From positions 2,728,001 to 2,792,000 of the forward strand of contig OY970227.1 of the NCBI GenBank assembly GCA_963714055.1: a stretch of DNA of 64,000 bases, read 5' to 3'. Positions 8,214 to 18,618 of the stretch are shown in pieces (position 1 is the stretch's first letter; each line of letters begins with the position of its first letter). Below the pieces are notes generated by a model. That model saw only the letters and a list, made by a program, of their open reading frames with translations, was not told where the DNA came from and did not search any database. The position numbers and the translations under genes were made by a program. The DNA is from JACDBE01 sp963714055. GTDB taxonomy: Bacteria; Actinomycetota; Acidimicrobiia; Spongiisociales; UBA5794.

Positions 8214-11200
8214 GTGGATGACCTGACCGCCGTCGAGCACGCCATCGCCGCCCTCGAGTCGCAACGCGCCGCGCTCGGCGACGCCGTCGCCGACACGGCG
8301 CTGCAGCCGCTGCTCGAGAAGCGCGATCGGCTGCTGGCGGCCCCTTCCGGCGAGCAGCGCAAGCTGGTCACGGTGCTCTTCGCCGACGTGGTCGACTTCA
8401 CCGTGCTGTCCGGGCAGCTCGACCCCGAGGACATGCGCGAGATCATGAACGAATACTTCGCCGCCTGGCGCTCGGCCATCGAGGACGAGGGCGGCGTGGT
8501 GGAGAAGTTCATCGGTGACGCCGTGGTGGCGGTGTTCGGCCTCAATCGCGCCCACGAGGACGACCCCCACCGTGCGGTGCGCGCCGCCTTGGCGCTGGGC
8601 CGGTCACTCGAGGATCTGAACCGTCGCCTCGACCGCCGGTACGGCATCGAGCTCTCGATGAGGGTGGGTATCGACACCGGCGAGGTCGTCATCAGCACGC
8701 TGGGCGAACGCGGCGACGGCGACTACGTCGTGGTGGGGGACCGGGTCAACCGCGCCGCCCGGATCCAGGCGTCGGCGCCGCCCGGCGGCATCCTCCTCTC
8801 GGCGGACACCGGGCGCCACATCCGTGGCTCGTTCGGGTTGCGGCTGGTCGAGGGTCTCCAGCTCAAGGGCTTCGAGGAGGCGGTCGACGCCTTCCTCGTG
8901 GTGTCCGGCGAGAACCAGGGCTTCTGGCTGGAGACCCGCGGCATCGAGGGCGTCGCGACGACGACGGTGGGGCGCGAGCTGGAGTTGGGCCGGCTCGACA
9001 AGCTGTTCGCCGACGTGGTCGACGACCGGTCACACCTGCTGGTCACCGTCCTCGGCGATGCCGGGATCGGCAAGTCACGGGTCATCAGGGACTTCGAGAG
9101 CAACCTGGCGAACCTCCCCGACGGGGTGTGGCTGCTGCGGGGGAGGGCAGCCCCCGCCACCGAGCACGTTCCCAACGGGCTGATGCGCGGGATCTTCGCC
9201 GAGCGACTCGACATCCAGGACAGCGACGACCCCGACACGGTCACCGAGAAGTGGCACGCCGGGGTCGCCTCGCTGCTCGGGAGTGGCGACGCCGGTGCCA
9301 GGGCGGCCGACGTCCTGGCCACCTGGCTGGGTTTCCAGCTGGGACAAGGGTCGCGGGTCGAAGTGCTCAAGCTCGACCCGGAGGCCTTGCAGCGCCAGGC
9401 CCACCAGACGGTTCTCGAACTGCTCGCCCGCATCGGCGAGCGGGCCCCGGTCGTCGTGCTGCTCGAGGACCTCCATTGGGCCGACGACGCCACGCTCGAC
9501 TGGCTGGAGAGCTTCAACCCGAAGGGCACGTCCCTGCTCATCGTGGCCAGCGCCCGTCCCGATCTCCTGGCCCGCCGGCCGCACTGGGGCGAGGGCCTGG
9601 ACCAGCACACCTCGGTGAGGCTGGCGCCACTGTCGAATCGGGAGAGCCGCCAGCTCGTCGACGAGATCATGTCGCGAGCCTCGGCCGTGCCCGAGTCGTT
9701 GCGGTCGCTGGTGGTCGAAGCCGCCGAGGGCAACCCGTTCTTCATCGAGGAGTTGGTCAAGTGGTTCCTCGACACGGGCATCATCGTGGAAGACGGCGAG
9801 GGATGGACGGTCGCCGACGACACGGTGGCCGGCGTCGCGGTGCCCGGCACCCTGCGCGGCGTGCTCCAGGCCCGGCTGGACTCGCTCGACCGGGGGCACC
9901 GCAGCGTCATCGACCGGGCGTCGGTGGTTGGTCGGGTCTTCTGGGACGAGGCGGTGGCCGAGCTGGGCGCCGACTCGGGCCCGCCGCCGCCAGACGCCTA
10001 CGAGCGGTTGCGCGCCAACGAGGTCGTGTTCCAGCGCCCCACATCGATGTTCGAGGGGACCCGGGAGTACTCGTTCCGGCACTCGTTGATGCGGGAGGTC
10101 GCCTACGAGAACGTGCTCCATTCGTCGCGTCGCCGATACCACGCCCGCGCCGCCGAGTGGCTGGAGCGGGTCAGCTCCGCCAGCCAGCGGCCCGATGAGC
10201 ATGCCGCGGTGATCGCCGGCCACTACCACGAGGCGGGGGACGGCCCGGCCGCCGCCCGTTGGTATCTCACAGCCGGACGCCACGCCGCCGGGACCTTCGC
10301 CAACAGGGACGCTCTCCGCCTGCTCGAGTCGGCGGTCGAGTTGACGCCGGAAACCGATGTCGACCTCCGCTTCGACACCCTCATGGCGTGCGAGGCGGTG
10401 CTCGACCGGACCGCCGCCCGCGACGAGCAGCGCAAGGTCATCGAAGAGATGAGAGAGATCGACGGTGTCGACGACACCCGTCTGGCCCGGCTCCGCCTCT
10501 GCGAGGGACGATGGCACTTCAACCACGGCGAGTACGCCACCGTGGCCCCCATCGTCGTTGAAGCGGCGGAACTCGCCGGACAGGCCGGCCAGGTCGAGCT
10601 CGAGCTGGAGGCGCTGGCCCTCGGAGCGAAGAGCCTGGCCTTCGGTGCCGAGCACGACGCATCCCGCTCCATGTCGAACGAGTTGGTGGCCAAGGCGAGT
10701 GACGCCGGGAACCAGCGGATGCGGGGCGAAGGGCTCCGCCTCCTGGCGGTCGTCGCCACCAACCTCGGGGAGACGAAGGACGCCGTCGCCCTTCTCGACG
10801 AGGCGCGCGCCGCTCATCACGCCATCGACGACCTGGAGGGCGAGGCACTGGTGGTGGGCCAGCTTGGGGCGACCTACATCCAGATGGGGGGGCACCTCGA
10901 CGAGGCGAGGCGTGTCAGCGAAGAGGCGATGGCGATGTTCGTCGCCACCGGGCACCGGCTCCGCCTGGGCATCGTCCAGGGGAACCTGGCGGCGATCGCC
11001 ATCGAGCAGGGCAGGCTCGACGATGCCCTCGAGCTCGCTGTCGACAACCTGGAGCTGGCCACCGAGGTCGAGGACATGGAAGGGGTCGTCTCCGCCCACC
11101 AACGGCTGGGGGACATCCGGCGATGCCTCGGCGACAACGGCGAGGCGCGGCGACTCCTCGAGGAAGGGATCGCCATCGGGCGCCAGCTGGCGCTCCACTA

Positions 11201-11771
11201 CTTCGTCACCTTCTCACTGGCGGCTCTGGTGCAGGTGGACCTCGCCGAAGGCCTCGTAGCTGCAGCCGTGGCGCACGCCGCCGAGGCCGAAACGGCGGCG
11301 GCCCTCGCCGAGGCTCCCCATCCCGAGGTCATCGCCCTCCAGTGCTCCGGGATCGCTCTCCACCGGTCCGGGGATCTCCCGGCGGCGGAAGCCAAACTGC
11401 GCCGGGCGGCGGACGGCTACCGCGCGATCGGCCGGCCCGACGAGGCCCAATGGGTGGAGGCGGTGCTCGCCGAGGTGCTGCTCGACGCCGGTGAGGTCGA
11501 CGAGGCGCTCCGCCTCGCCCGAGGCGTCGTCCCCCTGGTGGAGCGGGACGTGTACAGCGAGGTCGACGGCGCCCCGTTCCTCATCTCCCTGCATCGCGTG
11601 ATGGAGGCACTCGACCCCGAGGCGGCGACCGAGGTCGCCCGGGGAGCGGGTCGCTTCCACCGGAGGTGCGCCGGGCAGATCGCAGACGAGGAGGTACGGG
11701 CGGCGCTCCTGTCGACGCCCGGCTACCGCCGGCTGGCCGAGCTGGCGACAACCGTTTCCCCGTCCCCTTAG
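8214..11771 (+). CDS. Class III adenylate/guanylate cyclase with AAA-type ATPase and TPR domains
   Basis: A 1185-residue multidomain signalling protein. A short helical N-terminus (1-45) precedes a class III cyclase domain (about 48-215): FADVVDF (56-62) carries a metal-binding Asp, FIGDAVVAVFG the second metal region, and GDRVNRAARIQ the dimer arm. An ATPase module follows, with Walker A GDAGIGKS near 280 and Walker B VVVLLEDLHWADD near 415. The C-terminal 500 residues are Ala/Leu/Glu-rich helical repeats of TPR type. The GTG at 8214 has a G-rich ribosome-binding site and a -10 TACCCT at 8175-8180. The architecture matches a large actinobacterial family; the signal sensed is unknown. A cNMP-binding gene converges on it. 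Confidence 0.9.
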   Translation: MDDLTAVEHAIAALESQRAALGDAVADTALQPLLEKRDRLLAAPSGEQRKLVTVLFADVVDFTVLSGQLDPEDMREIMNEYFAAWRSAIEDEGGVVEKFIGDAVVAVFGLNRAHEDDPHRAVRAALALGRSLEDLNRRLDRRYGIELSMRVGIDTGEVVISTLGERGDGDYVVVGDRVNRAARIQASAPPGGILLSADTGRHIRGSFGLRLVEGLQLKGFEEAVDAFLVVSGENQGFWLETRGIEGVATTTVGRELELGRLDKLFADVVDDRSHLLVTVLGDAGIGKSRVIRDFESNLANLPDGVWLLRGRAAPATEHVPNGLMRGIFAERLDIQDSDDPDTVTEKWHAGVASLLGSGDAGARAADVLATWLGFQLGQGSRVEVLKLDPEALQRQAHQTVLELLARIGERAPVVVLLEDLHWADDATLDWLESFNPKGTSLLIVASARPDLLARRPHWGEGLDQHTSVRLAPLSNRESRQLVDEIMSRASAVPESLRSLVVEAAEGNPFFIEELVKWFLDTGIIVEDGEGWTVADDTVAGVAVPGTLRGVLQARLDSLDRGHRSVIDRASVVGRVFWDEAVAELGADSGPPPPDAYERLRANEVVFQRPTSMFEGTREYSFRHSLMREVAYENVLHSSRRRYHARAAEWLERVSSASQRPDEHAAVIAGHYHEAGDGPAAARWYLTAGRHAAGTFANRDALRLLESAVELTPETDVDLRFDTLMACEAVLDRTAARDEQRKVIEEMREIDGVDDTRLARLRLCEGRWHFNHGEYATVAPIVVEAAELAGQAGQVELELEALALGAKSLAFGAEHDASRSMSNELVAKASDAGNQRMRGEGLRLLAVVATNLGETKDAVALLDEARAAHHAIDDLEGEALVVGQLGATYIQMGGHLDEARRVSEEAMAMFVATGHRLRLGIVQGNLAAIAIEQGRLDDALELAVDNLELATEVEDMEGVVSAHQRLGDIRRCLGDNGEARRLLEEGIAIGRQLALHYFVTFSLAALVQVDLAEGLVAAAVAHAAEAETAAALAEAPHPEVIALQCSGIALHRSGDLPAAEAKLRRAADGYRAIGRPDEAQWVEAVLAEVLLDAGEVDEALRLARGVVPLVERDVYSEVDGAPFLISLHRVMEALDPEAATEVARGAGRFHRRCAGQIADEEVRAALLSTPGYRRLAELATTVSPSP

Positions 11772-11795
11772 GAAGAGGGGACCGAGAGGCAACGA

Positions 11796-11890
11796 GCCGG
11801 CACGACTGGGCTGTGGGCTTCCCCCTCCTCGTCTGCCGTGCCGGCCTTCGGACCGTGCGGCAGCCACTCCTCCCCCCAGAGGGGGAGGAG
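11796..11890. terminator. Two inverted repeats between convergent genes
   Basis: The 132-base gap between the cyclase and the convergent cNMP-binding gene holds two hairpins. The first has a 9-bp stem (GCCGGCACG at 11796-11804 with CGTGCCGGC at 11837-11845) and a long loop. The second has a 10-bp stem, CTCCTCCCCC at 11867-11876 with GGGGGAGGAG at 11881-11890, and a CAGA tetraloop. The second could terminate transcripts from either side. Confidence 0.5.
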
Positions 11891-11903
11891 AAAGAGGTCA
11901 CAG

Positions 11904-12900
11904 CTAGCCGCCGTCTCCACGGTGCTGGGCGGCGAGGTCGACGAGGGCCTGCCGGTCGAGCTCGTCGCCCTTGGCCACGGCCACCTTCACCGGCGTCTCC
12001 GCCCGCAGCGTGGCGGTCCGCCTGCCGCCCTCGACCACGGCCATCTCGCCGAGGATCGTGCCCGGTCCGACCTCGGCCACCGCCTCGCCGTCGATGTCGA
12101 CCGACAGCATCCCGTCGAGGACGAGGTAGAGCTCGTGTCCCTCCTCGCCCTGACGCACCAGGTCGGTTCCCTGGGCGACGCGACGGATCTCGGGCTTGCG
12201 GCCGCCCTGCATGATGACCTCGGAGAGACAGCGCTCCAGGTCGCTCTCGGCGTCGGCGATCTTGAGCTCGTGCTGGTAGTCGCCCCACGGGGACCGATCA
12301 CCGAACATCTCGCCGGCCCAGCCCTTGTAGTCGGCGATGCCCGACTTCTTCACCAAGGCGCCGGAGCCGTCGTAGAACCAGTGACGCGGGAACGGGCTGG
12401 CGCCGACGATCTCGTACTCGGAGCTTCCGTCGGCGCGGATGGTCAGCGCCAGCGTCGTCCACACGGACGGGGCGGTGATCTGCATGTAGGGGGGCCGGTT
12501 GACCCGTCGCGGCATGGGGGCCCCGGTGCGCCCCCCGGTGGTCTGCACGAACCGGGCCCAGCTGTCGCCGACCTCGGGCTCGGCCCTGAGGTCCGGGAAG
12601 GCCACCGGCGGGATGGCCCGCTCGGTCGACGCCCAGCTTGGTCACGGTGGACGAGATCAGCCCGTGGCCCTCGTATCCGGCGTCGACGACGGCGCCGTCA
12701 TCGACCTCGATCCACGCCCGCAGCGGGTTGGCGAAGCGGAATGCCCCGGCGGCGTGGAGCGCTTCGAGGTCGTCGAGCCGCCCCGGGGGCGGCGGGTCGT
12801 AGTGGCTGATCCCTAGCACCATCGGGATCTTGAACAGCCCCGGGATCGCCTCGGACGGGATCCACGACACCGAGGTGAAGGATGCACTGTGCCTGACCAC
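11904..12900 (-). pseudogene. Cyclic-nucleotide-binding domain protein, split by one frameshift
   Basis: An actinobacterial protein of about 330 residues in two frames. The first (12900 to about 12630) gives MVRHSASFTSVSWIPSEAI through STVTKLGV. The second (about 12630 to 11904) resumes with ERAIPPVAFPDLRAEPEVGD and ends in a cNMP-binding beta-roll (VIMQGGRKPEIRRVAQGTDL, then GTILGEMAVVEG, the phosphate-binding cassette). One extra base near 12630 reconciles the two. It has no DNA-binding helix-turn-helix, so it is not a CRP-type regulator. The GTG start at 12900 follows AAGGGGAAAGG. It converges on an adenylate cyclase gene, suggesting it reads cAMP. Sequencing error is as likely as true inactivation. 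Confidence 0.82.
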
Positions 12901-13120
12901 GCCTTTCCCCTTTCCGTTGTCTGGGCCGGGGCACCACGCCGTCGGGCGGCCCTCAGCCCCGCCGGTCCGAACGCTACACGACCCGGCGTCGCCCGGTCCG
13001 GGACGGGCGGTCCGGCAATGGAGGCGCCGCGGTCGCAGGCGGGGATCCCGCGGCGTGCCGCCAACGGCACCGGCACCCCCGGGCGGCGTAGGCTGTGCAG
13101 CCTGGACACGGGAGAGCTCG

Positions 13121-13297
13121 ATGCTGAAGAAGGGTCAACACATCGAACAGCTCACCAGGAAGGTGGGTCAGCGTCCCCGGACCGGAGTGGTCGTGGACGC
13201 CCATAAGGGTTCCGTCGAAGTCCGGTGGGACGACGGCCACACCTCGGTCGTCTCCGGGGGGCTGCTCCGCCCCGCCGCCGCCACGCGGAAGCGTTGA
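13121..13297 (+). CDS. Small DUF1918-like protein
   Basis: A 58-residue basic protein (MLKKGQHIEQLTRKVGQRPR... VEVRWDDGHTSVVSGGLLRP). The VEVRWDDGHTS pattern is that of the small SH3-like DUF1918 family, common in actinobacteria and of unknown function. GGAGAG lies 5 bases before the ATG, and a -10 TAGGCT at 13089-13094 fits a 20-base leader. Divergent from the cNMP-binding gene. Confidence 0.75.
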   Translation: MLKKGQHIEQLTRKVGQRPRTGVVVDAHKGSVEVRWDDGHTSVVSGGLLRPAAATRKR

Positions 13298-13430
13298 AGG
13301 CGAGGGCGGAGGGCGAGATCGCATCGGAGACGAGACAGGGTGACGAGGTCGTGTCACAGGCCGTTCGGCCCGCCTCGAGAGGACCTTCGTCCCGAGCCGG
13401 GCGCCCGTCCCCCTTCCTAGGCTCGTCGCC

Positions 13431-14862
13431 ATGACCGAGCCCTCCTCCACACCGCCCGGTGGCCGCGACGGCCTGTCCATCGTCTCGGTAGTCCTGGCAG
13501 CGTTCGCCGTGCTGGGAGCCGCCATCGCCGTCGGGCTCGCCGTCGGGGCGTCGGCGAGCGACCAGCCGGCGGTCGCCCCCGCGGCCCCCGGGACCACGCT
13601 GGCGGCGACCACCACGATGCCCGCCGGCGGCGCCACGACGATGCCCGCCGGCGGCGCCACGGTGTCGATGACCGAGTTCGCCATCACCCCCGCCACCGCC
13701 GAGGTCGGCGGCTCCATCCACGTGATGAACGAGGGTGAGGTCCTCCACAACCTCGCCGTCGACGGCACCGAGCTGACTACGCCGGACCTCGACCCCGGGG
13801 ACATGGCCGACCTTGAACTGGCCGATCTCGAGGCAGGCAGCTACACGATCTTCTGCGCTGTCCCCGGGCACCGCGAAGCGGGGATGGAGGCCGAGCTGAC
13901 CGTCCTCGGTGAAGGTGAGGCCCCGCCCGAGGGTGGCGGGGCCGGCGACGACATGGACTACGCCGCCATGACCGCCGCCATGCTGGAGACGTTTGCGGCG
14001 TTCCCTCAGGAGACCGAAGGCGTCGGCAACCAGGTGCTCGAGCCCACCGAGATCCTCGCCGACGGCACCAAGGTGTTCGACCTCACCATGCAGCTCGGCG
14101 ACTGGGAGGTCTCCGCCGGCGACGTGGTCGAGGCGTGGACGTTCAACGGGATGGTGCCGGCGCCGATGCTGCAGCTCGATGTCGGTGACAGCGTCCAGGT
14201 GCGGGTGCTCAACGAGCTGCCCATCGCCACCGACGTCCACTGGCACGGAATCAACGTCACCAACGCCAACGACGGGGTGGCGCCGATCACCCAGCCCCTC
14301 ATCGAGCCGGGCGAGACCTTCACCTACGAGTTCACCACCGACGAGCAGGCGGTGGCGATGTACCACCCGCACGCCCACGGCCACATGCTGATCCCCAACG
14401 GCATGTTCGGCTCGGTCCTGGTCGGACAGGTACGGCTGCCGGTCGGGGAGACCATCGGGTTGGAGGAGATCCCCGCCGACCTCGAGGTCTCCCAGGAGAT
14501 CCCGATGGTGCTCAACGACGCCGGGGTCATCGGTTACTCGCTGAACGGCAAGAGCTTCCCCGCCACCCAGCCGTACACCGGCGCGCCTCGGGGACTGGGT
14601 GCTCATCCACTACTTCAACGAGGGCACCCAGATCCACCCGATGCACCTGCACCAGTTCGACCAGATCGTCGTGGCCAAGGACGGCTACCCGTTGGACGAG
14701 CCGTACACGGTGGACACCCTCAACGTGGCGCCGGGGGAGCGGTACTCGGTGCTGGTCAACCTGGACGAACCGGGCACCTGGGTCTGGCACTGCCACATCC
14801 TCCCCCACGTCGAGCGTGAGTCGGGGATGTTCGGCATGGTGACCGCCTTCGTCGTCAGTTGA
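13431..14862 (+). pseudogene. Membrane-anchored cupredoxin/multicopper oxidase, one frameshift
   Basis: About 476 residues after one correction. Residues 15-42 form an uncleaved signal or anchor. A plastocyanin-like domain (about 75-160: FCAVPGHREAGM has the Cys/His/Met type 1 ligands) precedes the oxidase. The oxidase has VHWHGINV (about 268) and YHPHAHGH (about 310), giving type 2/3 copper ligands. After the break come IHPMHLHQF and the type 1/trinuclear signature HCHILPHVERESGM. One extra base at about 14583-14586 separates the frames. The -10 TAGGCT (13418-13423) ends 7 bases before the ATG, so the mRNA is probably leaderless. The substrate (metal, phenolic or nitrite) is not resolved. 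Confidence 0.85.
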
Positions 14863-14983
14863 ACCGCCCTGGAAGGGTCGGCCAGCCGCCGTTCCGCCTG
14901 TTTGGCCCGTGATCGCGGTCTTGACTAGGGTCCGTCAGACGAAGCAGTGGGGACCTCGTCGCGGATGCGCGGTGGTCCGTCCG

Positions 14984-14989
14984 TACAAT
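14984..14989 (+). promoter_or_regulatory. -10 box (TACAAT) of the subtilase gene
   Basis: TACAAT at 14984-14989 would start a transcript near 14996, giving a 15-base leader containing GGAGGGGG before the GTG at 15011. No good -35 is visible at 17-base spacing. Confidence 0.55.
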
Positions 14990-15010
14990 CGAAGTGGAGG
15001 GGGATTCCAC

Positions 15011-17959
15011 GTGTCACGACGCTTGCTGACGCTCCTGTCCGTACTGGTTCTCGCCGTCGCCATGCTGTCACCGGTAGGTGGCGCCGGTGCGGCCGACTCG
15101 GACCTCACCTTCGGTGGGGCCCAGAAGCACCAGGTGCAGGAGAGCACCACCGGAAGCTACGTGGTCATCATGGCGGCTGCGCCGCTGGTGGGGACCTACG
15201 ACCGCAGTGAGCTGAACTCGGCAGGGGCGAGAGCCGACCGGGCGCGGATCCGGGAGAGCCATCGTCAGGTGATGCGCGACGCCGGGGTGTCGGAGGCCGA
15301 CAAGGTCGTCGAGCTCACCAACGTCGTCAACGGCTTCTCGGCGATCATCTCCCACGAGGAGGCGCAAGCCCTGGCCGCCCAGCCGGATGTGGCGCTGGTC
15401 ATGCCGGACGTCATGCGGCAGCCGACCACCGACTCGAGCCCCGACTTCATGGGCCTCACCGCACCGGGCGGGGCCTATGACACCGGGCTCGACGGCAGCG
15501 GCGTGGTCGTCGGCGTCATCGACACCGGCATCTGGCCGGAGCACCCCAGCTTCGCCGACGACGGATCGTTCCCCGAGGCCGATGTCGCCCCGGGGATCCC
15601 GTGCGAGTTCGGCAACACGGCGCACAACCCCGCCGACGCCCCGTTCCGGTGCAACAACAAGCTGGTCGGCGCCCGGCAGGTGCTCCCGACGTACCGCGCC
15701 CTCATCGGGGCGGAGGACTCCGAGTTCGACTCGGCCCGTGACGACAACGGGCACGGCACGCACACCGCCAGCACCGCCGCCGGCAACGCCGACGTCGCGG
15801 CGACGGTCTTCGGGCGGCCCCGGGGCACGGTCAACGGCATCGCCTACCGGGCGCACGTCATCGCCTACAAGGGCCTCGGCGCCCTCGGTGGCTTCAGCCT
15901 CCGACCTGGCGCTGGCCATCGACACCGCCGTCGCCGACGGCGTCGACGTGATCAACTACTCGATCGGCGGCGGCGCCGGCCTCACCGGCCCGGACGACCT
16001 CGCCTTCCTGTTCGCCGCCGACGCCGGCGTGTTCGTGGCGACGTCGGCGGGCAACAGCGGCAACGGCTTCAGCACCATCGGCGGTCCCGCCAACGTGCCG
16101 TGGATCACCACGGTGGCGGCGAGCACCCAGAGCCGGTTCTTCCCCGGCCGGGTGGTGCTCGGCAACGGCCAGTCGTTCCTGGGAGCCTCCATCACCCGGC
16201 CGCTCGGCAACCGTCCCCTGGTGGACGCCGCCGACGCCGGCGGCGACCTGTGCCTGCTGGGCACGCTCGACCCCGCCGTCGTCGAAGGGGCGATCGTTCT
16301 CTGCCGCCGGGGCACCAACGCCCGGGTGGAGAAGAGCCAGGCGGTGCGCGAGGCCGGTGGCGTCGGGATGATCATGTACGAGAACACCGACGACAACAAC
16401 CTGTTCACCGACAACCACTTCGTGCCACGGTCCACGTGGACAACACGCCGGGCCTGGCGATCAAGGACTACATCGCCAGCACGGCCAACCCGACGGCGCG
16501 GCTGCGGGTGCCGCTCGCGACGACCACGTGGGGGCCGGCCCCGTCGATCACGCTGTTCTCGTCACGGGGCCCGGTCCCCACCGGGTTCGGCGAGGACATC
16601 ATCAAGCCGGACATCACCGCCCCCGGCATCCAGATCCTGGCGGGCAACTCGCCGTACGCCCGCCCGGCGGTCGAGCTGTTCCAGGCGATCGCCGGGACCT
16701 CGATGTCGAGCCCGCACATCGCCGGGGTCTACGCCCTGCTCAAGCAGGCGCACCCGGACTGGTCGCCGGCGGCGGCCCGCTCGGCCCTGATGACCACGGC
16801 GCGCCACGACGTGGTGGACAACGACCGGGTCACCCCGGCCGACCCGTTCGCCACCGGCTCGGGTCACGTCAACCCTGGCCTCCCGGGGGCGGCGGGCTCG
16901 ATGTTCCAGCCCGGGCTGGTGTACGACGCCGGGTTCAACGACTACCTCGGATACCTGTGCGGGACCGCACCCGAGGTGTTCGCCGACCCGGATGCCACCT
17001 GCCCGGCGCTCGAGGCGGCCGGCTTCTCCAACGACCCGAGCAACCTCAACTACCCGTCGATCGGCGTCGCCCAGCTCGCCGGCTCGCAGACGGTCACCCG
17101 CACGGTGACCAACGTCGGGCCCCGTGCCACCTACCGGTCGTCGGTCGATGCGCCCGCCGGGTTACGACGTGACGGTGAGGCCGCGGAAGTTCACGCTGAA
17201 CACGGGCGGGACGCAGCGGATCCGGGTGACGATCACCAACGACGGCTCGGCGCCGATCGGCGAGTGGTCGTTCGGCTCGTACACCCTGACCTCGGGCAGC
17301 TACTCCGTGTACAGCCCGATCGCGGTCAACGCCTCGCTGTTCGGCGCACCCGCTGGAGATCACCGGTGAGGGCACCGACGGCAGCGCCTCGTTCGACGTG
17401 TCCTTCGGCTACGACCGGTGACTACACCGCCGCCGCCCACGGGCTGGAGGCGGCGGCGATCACCTCCGCCACCGTGGTGCAGGACCCGGACCAGACGTTC
17501 GACCCGGATGACGGGTTCAGCAACGCCCACGAGTTCGACCTGACCGGGGCGGCGGTGTTCCGTCTCGCCCTGCCACCGGACTCGACCGAGGCGGATGCCG
17601 ACCTCGACGTCTACGTGTTCGACCCGAACGGCGACGAGGTCGCCTCGAGCACCGCGAGTGGCACCAACGAGCTGGTGACCATCTACGACCCCGAGCCCGG
17701 GGTGTACACGGTGTGGGTCCACGGGTGGCAGACGGTCGGCGCCGACGCCGACTACGACATGTCGACGTGGACGATCTCGGCGACCCCGGGTGGGAACCTG
17801 TCGATCGACAGCGCTCCCACCGAGGCGGTGCTGGGTACCGTCGGCACCGTCGACATCAGCTGGGCCGGTGCCGAGCGGCGTGGAATCTGGGTGCGGTCTC
17901 GCACTCCGACGCCGACGGCGTGATCGGGCTACACCCTGGTCGAGGTCGACGCCCGGTGA
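15011..17959 (+). pseudogene. Secreted S8 subtilisin-like serine protease, interrupted by about seven frameshifts
   Basis: A roughly 980-residue exported protease once the frames are joined. A signal peptide (VSRRLLTLLSVLVLAVAML) leads into an I9 propeptide, then the S8 catalytic domain: Asp in GVIDTGIWPEHP, His in NGHGTHTAS, a PA-domain insert, and Ser in AGTSMSSPHIAG. A C-terminal fibronectin-like region and a pre-peptidase-like domain follow. Reading continues in a new frame near 15892, 16426, 17160, 17351, 17415, 17879 and 17934 (five +1, two -1), ending at the TGA at 17957-17959. All three catalytic residues and both flanks of every break remain conserved. The layout resembles cucumisin-like actinobacterial subtilases. 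Error in the sequence is the likelier cause of the breaks. Confidence 0.85.
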
Positions 17960-17983
17960 CGGGTCGCTGACCGGCATTCGAGC

Positions 17984-18013
17984 AGGAGGGGCGCCCGGCG
18001 GGGCGCCCCTCCT
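17984..18013 (+). terminator. Rho-independent-type terminator after the subtilase
   Basis: A perfect 13-bp stem, AGGAGGGGCGCCC at 17984-17996 with GGGCGCCCCTCCT at 18001-18013, and a GGCG loop. It sits 25 bases after the subtilase stop and also faces the end of the convergent lipoprotein gene, so it may act in both directions. Confidence 0.75.
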
Positions 18014-18046
18014 CTCATTGCGGGCACTCGAGGTGCCGGGGCCATC

Positions 18047-18553
18047 TCAGCCGAGCGGCTCGGCGGGCTTCTCACACAGGAAGGGCTCGCCCGACCCTTC
18101 CACGTGGTAGACGTAGACCTCGCCGTCCAGCCCGAGGGCGACCCTGGTGCCGTCGACCAGCGCCTGGGTGTACATCATCCCCTCGATGGGGCAGCCGATG
18201 CTGCCGTCCCGCCACACCACCTCCTCGAAGCCGATGACCTCGATGTCGCCCGGGTCGACCCCCTTCGCCTCGGCGAGCATCTCGACGGCGGCGGTCGACG
18301 TAGCCGACGGAGGCGGGGTCGACGCCCTCGGGGATGGTGGGCAGCGGGACGTCGGGCAGCGACGGGTCGGGCTTCGACGGGGCGGCGGTGGGCCGGGGAA
18401 CGAGGGACGTGTCCGGCGGCGCCGTGGTGCCGGCGGCGGCTGTGGTGCCGGGGCGTCGGTGGCCGAAGGGTCGAGCCCGCCGCCCCCGCAGGCGGTGAGG
18501 CCGGCGACGAGCACGGCGGTGAAGGCCGAGATCTTCATGGTGCGCGATGTCAT
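18047..18553 (-). pseudogene. Putative lipoprotein with two compensating frameshifts
   Basis: A lipoprotein of about 168 residues. The lipobox LTAC places the lipidated Cys at 22. The central linker reads as an Arg/Pro jumble in the nominal frame. In another frame, between about 18452 and 18296, it reads GTTAAAGTTAPPDTSLVPRP and then PSLPDVPLPTIPEGVDPASV, which is a normal lipoprotein linker. One apparent deletion and one apparent insertion therefore cancel. The C-terminal domain (AAVEMLAEAKGVDPGDIEVI, WRDGSIGCPIEGMMY) looks globular, with conserved-looking cysteines, but I recognise no family. It may be functional if the shifts are errors. Confidence 0.6.
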
Positions 18554-18618
18554 GCCGGTTCGACGTTAGGAGCCGTCGCCCGGTTCCGAGTCCCTCCCTT
18601 CACGGCCATACTCCCGGC

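Noticed and set aside
14921..14926. TTGACT as the -35 of the subtilase promoter
   Set aside because: The distance to TACAAT at 14984 is far too long, and no -10 lies 17 bases after it.
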